Assembly: GCF_041051975.1 (NCBI RefSeq)
Contig: NZ_CP163435.1
Coordinates: 3,658,001 to 3,722,000 of the forward strand
DNA from: Streptomyces sp. R21
Lineage (GTDB): Bacteria > Actinomycetota > Actinomycetes > Streptomycetales > Streptomycetaceae
Reading direction: 5' to 3'
Length of the DNA stretch: 64,000 bases
Shown: positions 22,823-32,332 of the stretch, piece by piece
Layout of the letters: each line of letters opens with the position of its first letter
Position numbering within the stretch: the stretch's first letter is position 1
Position numbers and translations under genes: made by a program
Notes under the pieces: model-generated
What the model was told of the DNA's origin: nothing
What the model saw: the letters and a program-made list of their open reading frames with translations, nothing else
Databases searched by the model: none

Positions 22823-24946
22823 ATGACGACCGAGCCTCTCTCCTTCCCGCGCCTGTACGCGCGTACGCAGCGGTTCACCTGCGGCGCGCCCCGCGCGTTC
22901 ACCGTGGCCCCCGACGGTTCCCGTGTCGTGTTCCTGCGTTCCCGCTCCGGTACGGACCGGGCGAATCTGCTGTGGGTCCTCGATGTCGCGGACGGCGCCG
23001 AGCGTGTCGCCGCCGATCCGCTCGCGCTGCTCGGAAGCGCCGACGAGCAGTTGTCCGCGCAGGAGCGGGCCCGCCGCGAGCGCAGCCGGGAGGGCGGTGC
23101 GGGAGTCGTCGGCTATGCCACCGACGCAGCAGCGGAGTTGGCCTCTTTCGCCTTGTCGGGGCGGCTTTTCACGGCGGAGCTGCGGGCCGGCACGGCGCGT
23201 GAACTGCGCGTCCGCGGGCCGGTGATCGACCCGCGCCCCTCCCCCGACGGGCGGTTCGTCGCGTACGTCGCGGGCGGCGCCCTGCGGGTGGTCGGCGCCG
23301 AGGGCGGGGACGAACGGGCGCTGCTGGAGCCGGAGTCGGAGACGGTTTCCTACGGGCTCGCCGAGTTCATCGCAGCCGAGGAGATGGGGCGCTCGCGCGG
23401 CTTCTGGTGGTCGCCGGAGTCGGACCGGCTGCTGGTCGCCCGGGTCGACGACGCGCCCGTGCGACGGTGGTGGATCTCCGATCCCGCACATCCGGAGCGC
23501 GATCCGCAGCAGGTCGCCTACCCGGCGGCGGGCACCCCCAACGCGGACGTACGGCTCTTCGTGACCGGCCTGGACGGGACGCGCACGGAGGTCGCCTGGG
23601 ACCGCGCCCGCTACCCGTATCTGGCGCATGTGCACTGGTCAGCGGCGGGGGCGCCGCTGATTCTGGTGCAGGCGCGGGACCAGCACAGCCAGCTTTTCCT
23701 GGCCGTGGACCCGGACACCGGGGTGACGCGGATGGTGCACGCGGACGAAGATCCACAATGGCTTGATCTTTTCCCTGGCGTGCCGTGCTGGAGCCCCGGC
23801 GGACAGCTCGTGCGGATCGCCGACGAGGGCGGCGCGCGCGTCCTCGCGTTCGGCGAACGCCTGCTGACGGGACCGCAGTTGCACCTGCGCGCGGTGCTCG
23901 ACGTGTCGGACGACAACGTGCTGGTCTCGGCGTCGGCGGGCGAGGCGGCGGCCGCCCCGGAGATCGGCGAGGTGCACGTGTATCGCGTCAACGAACTCGG
24001 AGTGGAGCGCGTCTCGCAGGAGCCCGGCGTGCACTCCGCGGTGCGCGCCGGGGGCGTGACCGTGCTGGTTTCGGCGACGGTCGACCGGCCGGGTGCCCAG
24101 GTGCAGGTGCTGCGCGACGGCAGGAAGACGGCGACCGTGGCGTCGTACGCGGAACATCCCGGTATGTCCCCGCGCATGACCCTCACCCAAGGGGGCGCAC
24201 GCAGGGTGCCGTGCGCCGTGCTGCTCCCCCGGGACTACCGGGAGGAGCAGGGCCCGCTGCCGGTCCTCATGGACCCCTACGGCGGCCCGCACGGACAGCG
24301 CGTGGTCGCCGCCCACAATCCGCACCTGACCTCGCAGTGGTTCGCCGACCAGGGCTTCGCGGTGATCGTCGCCGACGGGCGGGGCATGCCGGGCCGCTCC
24401 CCCGCCTGGGAGAAGTCGATCAAGGACGACATGGCCGCGATCGTGCTCCAGGACCAGATCGACGCCCTGCAGAGCCTCGCGGAAACCTTCCCGCTGGACC
24501 TGACCCGGGTCGCCATCCGCGGCTGGTCCTTCGGCGGCTATCTGGCGGGGCTCGCGGTGCTGCGCCGCCCTGACGTGTTCCATGCGGGCGTCGTGGGAGC
24601 GCCGGTCACCGACCAGCGCCTGTACGACACCCACTACACCGAGCGCTATCTCGGCGACCCGAACACGCAGCCCGAGGTGTACGCCGCGAACTCGCTGATC
24701 GACGACAACGGTCTGGTCACGGCCGCCGAGCCCGCGCGCCCGATGCTGATCGTGCACGGCCTCGCCGACGACAACGTGGTGGTGGCCCACAGCCTCCGGC
24801 TGTCCTCCGCGCTGCTCGCCGCCGGCCGCCCGCACGAGGTGCTCCCGCTCTCCGGCGTCACCCACATGACCCCCCAGGAACAGGTCGCGGAGAACCTGCT
24901 GCTGCTCCAGGTGGACTTCCTGCGTCGTGCCCTGCATCTGGGCTGA
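22823..24946 (+). CDS. S9 family peptidase (dipeptidyl-peptidase IV type)
   Basis: 707 aa. An N-terminal beta-propeller (about 20-440) is followed by an alpha/beta-hydrolase domain with the catalytic triad Ser569 (RGWSFGGYLAG), Asp649 or 650 (HGLADDNVV) and His681 (SGVTHMTP). EFIAAEEMGRSRG in the propeller is the double-Glu motif that anchors the free N-terminus of substrates in DPP IV enzymes, so dipeptide release is likely. No signal peptide is seen, so it is probably cytoplasmic. It may process peptides imported by the three neighbouring oligopeptide transporters, which is an inference from position. ATG 22823 has only a weak GGGGC upstream. Confidence 0.9.
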   Translation: MTTEPLSFPRLYARTQRFTCGAPRAFTVAPDGSRVVFLRSRSGTDRANLLWVLDVADGAERVAADPLALLGSADEQLSAQERARRERSREGGAGVVGYATDAAAELASFALSGRLFTAELRAGTARELRVRGPVIDPRPSPDGRFVAYVAGGALRVVGAEGGDERALLEPESETVSYGLAEFIAAEEMGRSRGFWWSPESDRLLVARVDDAPVRRWWISDPAHPERDPQQVAYPAAGTPNADVRLFVTGLDGTRTEVAWDRARYPYLAHVHWSAAGAPLILVQARDQHSQLFLAVDPDTGVTRMVHADEDPQWLDLFPGVPCWSPGGQLVRIADEGGARVLAFGERLLTGPQLHLRAVLDVSDDNVLVSASAGEAAAAPEIGEVHVYRVNELGVERVSQEPGVHSAVRAGGVTVLVSATVDRPGAQVQVLRDGRKTATVASYAEHPGMSPRMTLTQGGARRVPCAVLLPRDYREEQGPLPVLMDPYGGPHGQRVVAAHNPHLTSQWFADQGFAVIVADGRGMPGRSPAWEKSIKDDMAAIVLQDQIDALQSLAETFPLDLTRVAIRGWSFGGYLAGLAVLRRPDVFHAGVVGAPVTDQRLYDTHYTERYLGDPNTQPEVYAANSLIDDNGLVTAAEPARPMLIVHGLADDNVVVAHSLRLSSALLAAGRPHEVLPLSGVTHMTPQEQVAENLLLLQVDFLRRALHLG

Positions 24947-24953
24947 GCACGGC

Positions 24954-24991
24954 AACGGGCCGGAGCGACATGGCGCGCCCCGGCCCGTTTA
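24954..24991 (+). terminator. Hairpin terminator of the peptidase gene
   Basis: AACGGGCCGG (24954-24963) pairs with CCGGCCCGTT (24980-24989), followed by TTACGG. It starts 7 bases after the peptidase stop and separates it from the convergent opp operon. Confidence 0.65.
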
Positions 24992-25096
24992 CGGCACCCG
25001 CACGGCCGTACGCTGCACAGCCTGACGCGTCCGTATATCGGGACCGCTTCCGCTAAGTTGCCTGCGTGTAAACCAAGTTCGTGCGGGTTTGTACCG

Positions 25097-26162
<1,066 letters not shown>

Positions 26163-26170
<8 letters not shown>

Positions 26171-27137
26171 GGAGGCACTCCCTCCAGAAGAAGCAGGCAC
26201 TTCTGCGTTCCTCGTCCACCTCCGCGAGCGGCGGTACGTCGGTCCGGCAGACGTCCTGGGCCATCGGGCAGCGGGGGTTGAAGGCGCAGCCCGGCGGGAT
26301 GTGCATCAGGTTCGGCGGCAGGCCCTTGATGGCGTAGAGCTCCTGACCCTTCTGGTCCAGGCGCGGGATCGACTCCAACAGGCCCTTGGTGTACGGGTGG
26401 GCGGGCGCCTTGTAGATGTCGTGCACCGGCGCCGACTCGACGATCCGGCCCGCGTACATCACGGCGATCTTGTCGGCGACGTCCGCGACCACGCCGAGGT
26501 CGTGGGTGATGAGGATGAGCCCCATGTTGAGCTCGCGCTGCAACTCGGCCAGCAGGTCCATGACCTGGGCCTGGACGGTGACGTCGAGGGCGGTGGTCGG
26601 TTCGTCGGCGATGATCAGCGCGGGTTCGAGCGCCAGCGCCATGGCGATCATGATGCGCTGGCGCATGCCGCCGGAGAACTGGTGGGGGTAGTCGCGCACC
26701 CGCTCGGCGGCGGCCGGGATCCGCACCCGTTCCATCAGCTCGATCGCCTTCGCGCGGGCGTCCTTGCGGGACATCCCGCGGTGCACGGTGAACATCTCGC
26801 CGAGCTGGTCGCCGACGGAGAGCACCGGGTTGAGGGAGGACAGCGCGTCCTGGAAGATCATCGCCATCTCGGCGCCCCGGACCTTGCGCCGCTCCTCCTC
26901 CTTCAGCTTGAGCAGGTCCTTGCCCTGGAAGAGGATCTCGCCGCTGGTGATCTTCCCGGGCGGCATGTCGAGGATGCCCATCACGGCCTGCGCGGTCACC
27001 GACTTGCCGGAGCCGGACTCGCCGAGCACGGCGAGCGTCTCACCCTCGTCCACGCTGTAGTTGACCCCGTTGACGGCCTTGGCGACACCGTCCCGGGTCC
27101 TGAACTCCACGTGCAGATCACGCACTTCGAGCAGCAT
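26163..27137 (-). CDS. Oligopeptide ABC transporter ATP-binding protein (OppD/DppD type)
   Basis: 324 aa. Walker A GESGSGKSVTAQAVMG, MIFQDALSSLNPVLSVGDQL, signature FSGGMRQRIMIAMALAL, Walker B LIIADEPTTALDVTVQAQVM and THDLGVVADVAD. The C-terminal CAFNPRCPMAQDVC is the oligopeptide-specific Cys motif. It forms the second half of the ATPase heterodimer with the OppF-type protein. The D and F types are told apart by TALDVTVQ versus SALDVSVQ. It starts 9 bases after the upstream permease stop. Confidence 0.93.
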
Positions 27138-27146
27138 GACGGTGGC

Positions 27147-28187
27147 TCACCTCAGCTTCGGGTCGAGGGCGTCGCGCACCGCGTCGCCGAGCATGATGAA
27201 GGCGAGCACCGTGATCGCCAGGGCCCCGGCCGGCCACAGCAGCATGTGCGGGGCCTGGCGGATGTACTGGGACGCCGAGGAGATGTCGATTCCCCAGGAC
27301 ACGGTCGGCGGCTTCAGCCCGACGCCGAGGTAGGAGAGCGTCGCCTCCAGCGCGATGTACGTACCGAGCGCGATGGTCGCCACGACGATCACCGGGGCGA
27401 CCGCGTTCGGCGTGATGTGCCTCAGCATCAGACGGGAGTTGGAGGCGCCGAGGGCGCGGGCCGCCTGGACGTAGTCGTTCTGCTTGGTGGTGATGACGGA
27501 GCCGCGCGCGATACGGGAAATCTGCGGCCAGCCGAGCAGCACCATGAACCCGATGACGGGCCAGATCGTATTACTGGTGACGACGGAGAGGAGGACCAGA
27601 CCGCCGAGGACCACCGGGATCGCGAAGAACATGTCGGTGATCCGGGACAGGACCGCGTCTCCGATCCCGCCGAAGAACCCGGCGAGCCCGCCGAGCACCG
27701 AGCCGAGGATCGCTACGCCGAGGGTGGCGCACACGCCGACGCTGATGGAGATGCGCGTGCCGTACACGGTCCGCGTGTAGACGTCGCAGCCCTGTCCGTC
27801 GTACCCGAAGGGGTGTCCGGGCTGCGAGCCCTCCTGGGCCTTGGCGAGGTTGCAGTTGAGCGGGTCCCCGGAGGCGATCAGCGAGGGCCAGATCGAGATG
27901 ATCACCAGGAAGAGGATGACGAGCCCGGAGATGAGGAAGACGGGGTTGCGCCGCAGGTCCCGCCAGGCGTCGGACCACAGGCTCCTGGGCTTCTCCTGCG
28001 GTCCTGTGCCTTCCGGTCCACCGGGCGTCTTCTCCAGCGTCTCGGCCTCACTGCTGCCGAGGTCCATGGTGCCTCCCATCCCGGTCGGGGCGATGGCGAG
28101 GTCGTCGGGAGGAGGACCTACCGGCCTGGCGGGCAAGGGTCCCGACCCCGAGTGCGCCTCTGGCTCGTACGGCGGCTGCTCAGGCAT
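27147..28187 (-). CDS. Oligopeptide ABC transporter permease (OppC/DppC type)
   Basis: 346 aa. About 70 hydrophilic Pro-rich residues precede the first helix (FLISGLVILFLVIISIW). The BPD-transporter core has the EAA-like loop YVQAARALGASNSRLMLRHI and the C-terminal LGVGLKPPTVSWGID and LGDAVRDALDPKLR, typical of OppC. Start ATG 28187 overlaps the stop of the OppB-type gene by 8 bases. It forms the inner-membrane channel with that protein. Confidence 0.92.
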   Translation of the reverse strand: MPEQPPYEPEAHSGSGPLPARPVGPPPDDLAIAPTGMGGTMDLGSSEAETLEKTPGGPEGTGPQEKPRSLWSDAWRDLRRNPVFLISGLVILFLVIISIWPSLIASGDPLNCNLAKAQEGSQPGHPFGYDGQGCDVYTRTVYGTRISISVGVCATLGVAILGSVLGGLAGFFGGIGDAVLSRITDMFFAIPVVLGGLVLLSVVTSNTIWPVIGFMVLLGWPQISRIARGSVITTKQNDYVQAARALGASNSRLMLRHITPNAVAPVIVVATIALGTYIALEATLSYLGVGLKPPTVSWGIDISSASQYIRQAPHMLLWPAGALAITVLAFIMLGDAVRDALDPKLR

Positions 28188-29103
28188 AGCGGATCCTCGG
28201 GTCGAGTACGGCGTAGAGGAGGTCGACGAGCAGGTTGGCGATCAGGAACACGAGGACGAGCACGGTCACGAAGCCGACGACGGTCTGCGTGTTCTGCCGC
28301 ACGATGCCCTGGTAGAGCTGGTAGCCGACGCCGTGGATGTTGAAGATCCGCTCGGTGACGATCGCGCCGCCCATCAGTGCGCCGATGTCCGTGCCGATGA
28401 AGGTGACCACGGGGATCAGCGAGTTGCGCAGCAGGTGCTTGGTGATCACCCGGCGCCGGGGCAGCCCCTTGGCGACGGCCGTACGGACGTAGTCGGACCG
28501 CTTGTTCTCCGCGATGGAGGTCCGGGTCAGCCGGGTCACGTACGCGAGGGAGACGGAAGCGAGAACCAGGCCGGGCACGATCAGTTCGCTGAACGTGGCT
28601 TCCGGGGAGACCGACGGTTTGATCCAGCCCCACTCGACGCCGAGCAGCAGTTGCAGCAGCAGACCGGTGACGAAGGTCGGCACGGAGATGACGACGAGGG
28701 TCAGCAGCAGGACGCCGGTGTCGACGGGCTTTCCACGGCGCAGTCCGGTGATGACGCCCAGCACGATGCCGATGACGATCTCGAAGAGGATCGCGACGAT
28801 CGTCAGCCGGATGGTGACCGGGAAGGCGCTCTTCATCAGCTCGGTGACCTCCTGCCCGTTGAAGGCGGTACCGAAGTCGCCGGTGAAGACCTTCCCCATG
28901 TAGTGCAGGTACTGAACGAACACGTTCTCGTCGAGGTTGTACTCCTTGCGCAGCTGCGCGGCCGTGGCGGGGTCGCACTGGCGGTCGCCGCACAGTCCCG
29001 CGATGGGGTCGCCCATCACGTACACCATGAGGAAGATCAGCAGGGTGGCGCCGATGAAGACCGGGATCATCTGCAGCAGACGCCGGATTACGTACCGTCC
29101 CAT
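28180..29103 (-). CDS. Oligopeptide ABC transporter permease (OppB/DppB type)
   Basis: 307 aa. It starts MGRYVIRRLLQMIPVFIGAT, the standard OppB first helix, and ends LLYAVLDPRIRYA. The extracellular loop after helix 1 holds two close cysteines (LCGDRQCDPATAAQLRKEY), a feature of many actinobacterial DppB proteins. The EAA loop is YVRTAVAKGLPRRRVITKH. ATG 29103 follows CCGGAG. A strong hairpin separates it from the binding-protein gene. Confidence 0.92.
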   Translation of the reverse strand: MGRYVIRRLLQMIPVFIGATLLIFLMVYVMGDPIAGLCGDRQCDPATAAQLRKEYNLDENVFVQYLHYMGKVFTGDFGTAFNGQEVTELMKSAFPVTIRLTIVAILFEIVIGIVLGVITGLRRGKPVDTGVLLLTLVVISVPTFVTGLLLQLLLGVEWGWIKPSVSPEATFSELIVPGLVLASVSLAYVTRLTRTSIAENKRSDYVRTAVAKGLPRRRVITKHLLRNSLIPVVTFIGTDIGALMGGAIVTERIFNIHGVGYQLYQGIVRQNTQTVVGFVTVLVLVFLIANLLVDLLYAVLDPRIRYA

Positions 29104-29122
29104 GGGGGCTCCGGGGGTAGAT

Positions 29123-29152
29123 GGGGGCGGCCGCCGCACGGCGGCCGCCCCC
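29123..29152 (-). promoter_or_regulatory. Intercistronic hairpin between SBP and permease genes
   Basis: GGGGGCGGCCGCC (29123-29135) and GGCGGCCGCCCCC (29140-29152) make a perfect 13-bp stem with a 4-base loop, filling the 54-base gap. Such structures often reduce transcription into the permease genes or protect the binding-protein mRNA; that role is inferred. Confidence 0.75.
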
Positions 29153-29157
29153 GCGGC

Positions 29158-30792
29158 TCAGCTGACCTTGATCTCGTTGTAGACGGGGACGCTGAACTGG
29201 TTGAGCGCCACGTTCGAGACCTTGTCCGAGTAGCCGGCGCTGCCGTTCTGGTACCAGAGCGGGATGGCGGCCATGTTGTCGCGCACGACCTCCTCCGCCT
29301 GCTGGAAGAGCTTCACGGCCTTGGCGCGGTCGGTCTCGGCGTTCGCCTGGTTGACCAGCTTGTCGAAGTCCTTGTTGGACCACTGGCCGTCGTTGGAGGA
29401 GGCGTTCGTGTAGTACAGGGGCTGGAGGAAGTTCTGGATCAGCGGGTAGTCCATCTGCCAGCCGGCCCGGAACGGACCGGGCATCTTGTGCTGCCCGATC
29501 TGGTTGCGGAAGTCGGCGAAGGTGCCGACCGGGTTGCCGACGCAGGCCTTGTTGTTGCCCATCGCGTTGTTGATGGAGTTGCAGACGGCGTCCACCCACT
29601 CCTTGTGCGAGCCGGTGTCCGCGTTGTACGAGATCTTGACCTGCCCGCCGGGGATGCCGCCGCCCTCCTGGACCAGCTTCTTCGCCTCGGTCGGGTCGTA
29701 CTTGCAGGCGTCGCCGCACAGGCCGTCCTGGAAGCCGCCCTTCTCGCCGAGGACGGGCGAGGTCCAGTCGGTGGCCGGGGTACGGGTCTTCTGGAAGATC
29801 GTCTCCGTGATCTGGTCACGGTTGATCGCCATGGACAGGCCCTTGCGGACCTTCTCCACTCCGCTCGCGTTCCACTTCTTGTCGTAGAAGGGGAAGGCCA
29901 GGGTCTGGATGATGCCTGCGGGGGTGTTGATGTACCGGCCGCTCAGGTCGCTCTTGGCGTTCTTGAGCTGGGCGGCGGGCACGTCGTCGACGAGGTCGAG
30001 GTTGCCCGCGAGCAGGTCGGTGTAGGCGGTGTTGTTGTCGGTGTAGACCTTCAGGTCCACCCCGCCGTTCTGCGCCTTGTCCGTACCGGAGTAGCCGTCC
30101 CACTTGCGCAGGGACATCTTCGAGCCCTTGGTGTAGGAGTCGATGGTGTACGGGCCGTTGCCGACCGGCTTCTTCACCCAGGCCGCGTGGTCGTCGAAGA
30201 ACGCCTTGGGCAGCGGCGAGTAGGCGGCGTAGCCGAGGGTGTCGGGGAAGGTCGAGAACTTCTGGTTGAGCTTGACGGTGAAGGTGTTGGTGCCGGTGAC
30301 CTTCAGCCCGGAGAGGGTGTCCGCGCTCTGGCTGCCGGTGTCGGGGTGGACCTTGTCGTAGCCGTCGATGTACCCGAAGAAGTACGCGTTCTTCTGGTTG
30401 TTCTTCAGGCTCGCCCCGTAGTTCCAGGCGTCGACGAAGGACTTGGCGGTGACGGCCTCGCCGTTGCTGAACTTCCAGCCATTTTTGATGGTGATGGTGA
30501 AGTTCTGCGAATCGGTGGTCTCGATCTTGTCGGCCAGCATGTCCTGGGCGGCGCCGGTCTTGGCGTCGTACCGCTTCAGACCGCGGAAGATCATGTCCAG
30601 GACCTTGCCGCCCTGCACCTCGTTGGTGTTGGCCGGCTCCAGCGGGTTCTGCGGGTCACCCCAGGAGGAAGCGACGACTCCGGTGCCGTTTCCGCCACCG
30701 CCGCTGTCGCCCCCTCCGCCTCCGCAGGCGGTCGCCGCGAGGGCTACCGCAGCCGCGCATGCGGCCCATTTGGCGTGCGTGGCTCCACGCAT
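29158..30792 (-). CDS. Oligopeptide ABC transporter substrate-binding lipoprotein (SBP family 5)
   Basis: 544 aa. A lipoprotein signal peptide ends AATAC with the modified Cys near residue 23, then a Gly-rich linker. The family-5 core follows, from SSWGDPQNPLEPANTNEVQG, through FTITIKNGWKFSNGEAVTAK and KKPVGNGPYTIDSY, to the C-terminal IPLWYQNGSAGY. It captures peptides outside the membrane and delivers them to the permease pair. ATG 30792 follows GAGGAGGCACTCC. It is the first gene of the minus-strand operon SBP-permB-permC-ATPD-ATPF, which corresponds by position to SCO5117-5121 as I recall that numbering. Confidence 0.92.
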   Translation of the reverse strand: MRGATHAKWAACAAAVALAATACGGGGGDSGGGGNGTGVVASSWGDPQNPLEPANTNEVQGGKVLDMIFRGLKRYDAKTGAAQDMLADKIETTDSQNFTITIKNGWKFSNGEAVTAKSFVDAWNYGASLKNNQKNAYFFGYIDGYDKVHPDTGSQSADTLSGLKVTGTNTFTVKLNQKFSTFPDTLGYAAYSPLPKAFFDDHAAWVKKPVGNGPYTIDSYTKGSKMSLRKWDGYSGTDKAQNGGVDLKVYTDNNTAYTDLLAGNLDLVDDVPAAQLKNAKSDLSGRYINTPAGIIQTLAFPFYDKKWNASGVEKVRKGLSMAINRDQITETIFQKTRTPATDWTSPVLGEKGGFQDGLCGDACKYDPTEAKKLVQEGGGIPGGQVKISYNADTGSHKEWVDAVCNSINNAMGNNKACVGNPVGTFADFRNQIGQHKMPGPFRAGWQMDYPLIQNFLQPLYYTNASSNDGQWSNKDFDKLVNQANAETDRAKAVKLFQQAEEVVRDNMAAIPLWYQNGSAGYSDKVSNVALNQFSVPVYNEIKVS

Positions 30793-31224
30793 GGAGTGCC
30801 TCCTCAGAGTGCGCTGTGCCTTTTCGCCAATATCAGGGCAGCCAGCACATACCGCACATTTACGCCACCCGTTCGGGGGTGCGCGGGGCGCCGCCGAGCG
30901 ACCCGGAAGTGCGGCGCAACGGATCTTCGACATTCGATGCTGAACCGTTTGAAAACGTGCACCCTATGTACGCATTCCGAGACTCGCGCGTCCGCATATC
31001 GAACCTCTTGCCTGGTTTGCCCAGTTGAGTCCGAATCCGGACACAGAACGGCCACAGAGCACTACACGCGTAGTTACGCTAAGGTCAAACAAAAGTAAAG
31101 AAGGTAAAGACAAAACCAAGGGCGGCGAGAATTTATTGACCTTGAATGAATTGCGTTGAAAAAGTCCGGCGTAGCCCGTAGGCGAACCCTGCGGAATCGT
31201 TGACCCCTCCGGGCCTGGAGCACC
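30793..31224. promoter_or_regulatory. Divergent promoter region between two oligopeptide transporter operons
   Basis: 432 bases separate two divergent transporter operons. The part at about 31060-31165 is unusually AT-rich for this genome (GTTACGCTAAGGTCAAACAA, and GAATTTATTGACCTTGAATG). Such a tract is where promoters and nucleoid-protein or regulator binding would be expected, and TTGACC at about 31137 could be a -35 element, but no complete promoter can be assigned. The plus operon's GGAG Shine-Dalgarno sequence lies just before ATG 31225. Confidence 0.55.
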
Positions 31225-32253
31225 ATGACACCCCCTACTCCGTCCGCGGCCGCCCCACTTGAGGTGACCGACGAAGACGCCGCGATACAGACGAAGTCCC
31301 CCGCCCCCAAGGGCGGTGAGAGCAAGTCTCCCGGGCGACTCGCCTGGACCCGCTTCAAACGGGATCGCTCGGGTGTCATCTCCGCCTACGTGGTGATCTT
31401 CTTCTTCGTCGTGGCGATCGGCGCACCGCTGATCTCCAAGCTCTACGGCAAGGATCCGTACACCACGTACGGCATGAACATCCCTGGCCTGCTCAACGAG
31501 TTCAACTTCCCGATCAAGGCCAACGGCGGCATCAGCAGCGAGTTCTGGTTCGGCATCGAACCGCAGCTCGGGCGCGACGTCATGACGTTCCTGCTCTACG
31601 GCATGCGCAACTCGCTGCTCATCGCGACCGCGGCCACCCTGATGACGACCCTGCTCGGCGTCGTCATCGGCATCACCGCCGGCTACCTCGGCGGCAAGAC
31701 CGACTACTTCGTCGGCCGTGTGATCGACATCCTGCTGGCCTTCCCGCAGACGCTGTTCTTCATCGCCTTCTGGCCCGTCGTCCTGGCGATCTTCGTCGCC
31801 CCGGACGAGAACACCCCGATCTGGCTGACGGTCACCAGCCTCATCCTCGTGATGACGGCCTTCGGCTGGGCCTCCATCGCCCGTCTGCTGCGCGGCGAGG
31901 TACTCGCCCTGCGCGAGCGGGAGTTCGTCGAGGCGGCCAAGGTCACCGGCGCCTCACCGGCGCGGATCATCTTCAAGGAACTGCTGCCCAACCTCTGGAC
32001 GCCGATCCTGATCCAGTCCACGCTGCTGCTCCCCGCCTACGTCACGGCCGAAGCGGGTCTCGCGTTCCTCGGTGTGGGTCTCACGGACCCCACCCCCGAC
32101 TGGGGCGTGATGCTCCAGTTCGGCGCCAAGTACTACCAGGACGACATCACCTTCATGCTCTTCCCGGGCCTGTCGATGGTGATCTTCGTAGTGGCCTTCA
32201 ACCTGCTCGGTGACTCGGTCCGCGACGCGCTGGACCCGAAGACCAAGCGCTGA
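31225..32253 (+). CDS. BldK-type oligopeptide transporter permease (DppC type), paralogous copy
   Basis: 342 aa. A hydrophilic N-terminus leads to GRLAWTRFKRDRSGVISAYV and the first helix, then an extracytoplasmic loop (PLISKLYGKDPYTTYGMNIP) and the GRDV start of the BPD domain. The EAA loop is REFVEAAKVTGASPARIIFK. The C-terminus is LLGDSVRDALDPKTKR. It matches the permease at 43549-44577 closely along its whole length, including the unusual SKLYGK(D/N)PYT(T/L)YG loop, which marks it as a BldKA-like paralogue. It is the first gene of the plus-strand operon. Confidence 0.9.
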   Translation: MTPPTPSAAAPLEVTDEDAAIQTKSPAPKGGESKSPGRLAWTRFKRDRSGVISAYVVIFFFVVAIGAPLISKLYGKDPYTTYGMNIPGLLNEFNFPIKANGGISSEFWFGIEPQLGRDVMTFLLYGMRNSLLIATAATLMTTLLGVVIGITAGYLGGKTDYFVGRVIDILLAFPQTLFFIAFWPVVLAIFVAPDENTPIWLTVTSLILVMTAFGWASIARLLRGEVLALREREFVEAAKVTGASPARIIFKELLPNLWTPILIQSTLLLPAYVTAEAGLAFLGVGLTDPTPDWGVMLQFGAKYYQDDITFMLFPGLSMVIFVVAFNLLGDSVRDALDPKTKR

Positions 32254-32261
32254 TCTCCCCC

Positions 32262-32292
32262 CTCCGGCCCGGGCGACGGGGCCCGGCCGGAG
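32262..32292 (+). promoter_or_regulatory. Intercistronic hairpin upstream of the paralogous SBP gene
   Basis: CTCCGGCCCGGGC (32262-32274) pairs with GCCCGGCCGGAG (32281-32292) with one bulged C. It lies 40 bases upstream of the binding-protein start and could act as an RNA processing or stability element. Confidence 0.5.
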
Positions 32293-32332
32293 TGCACCCC
32301 GCACCTCTCCCATCCACAAGAACGGGCCAGGC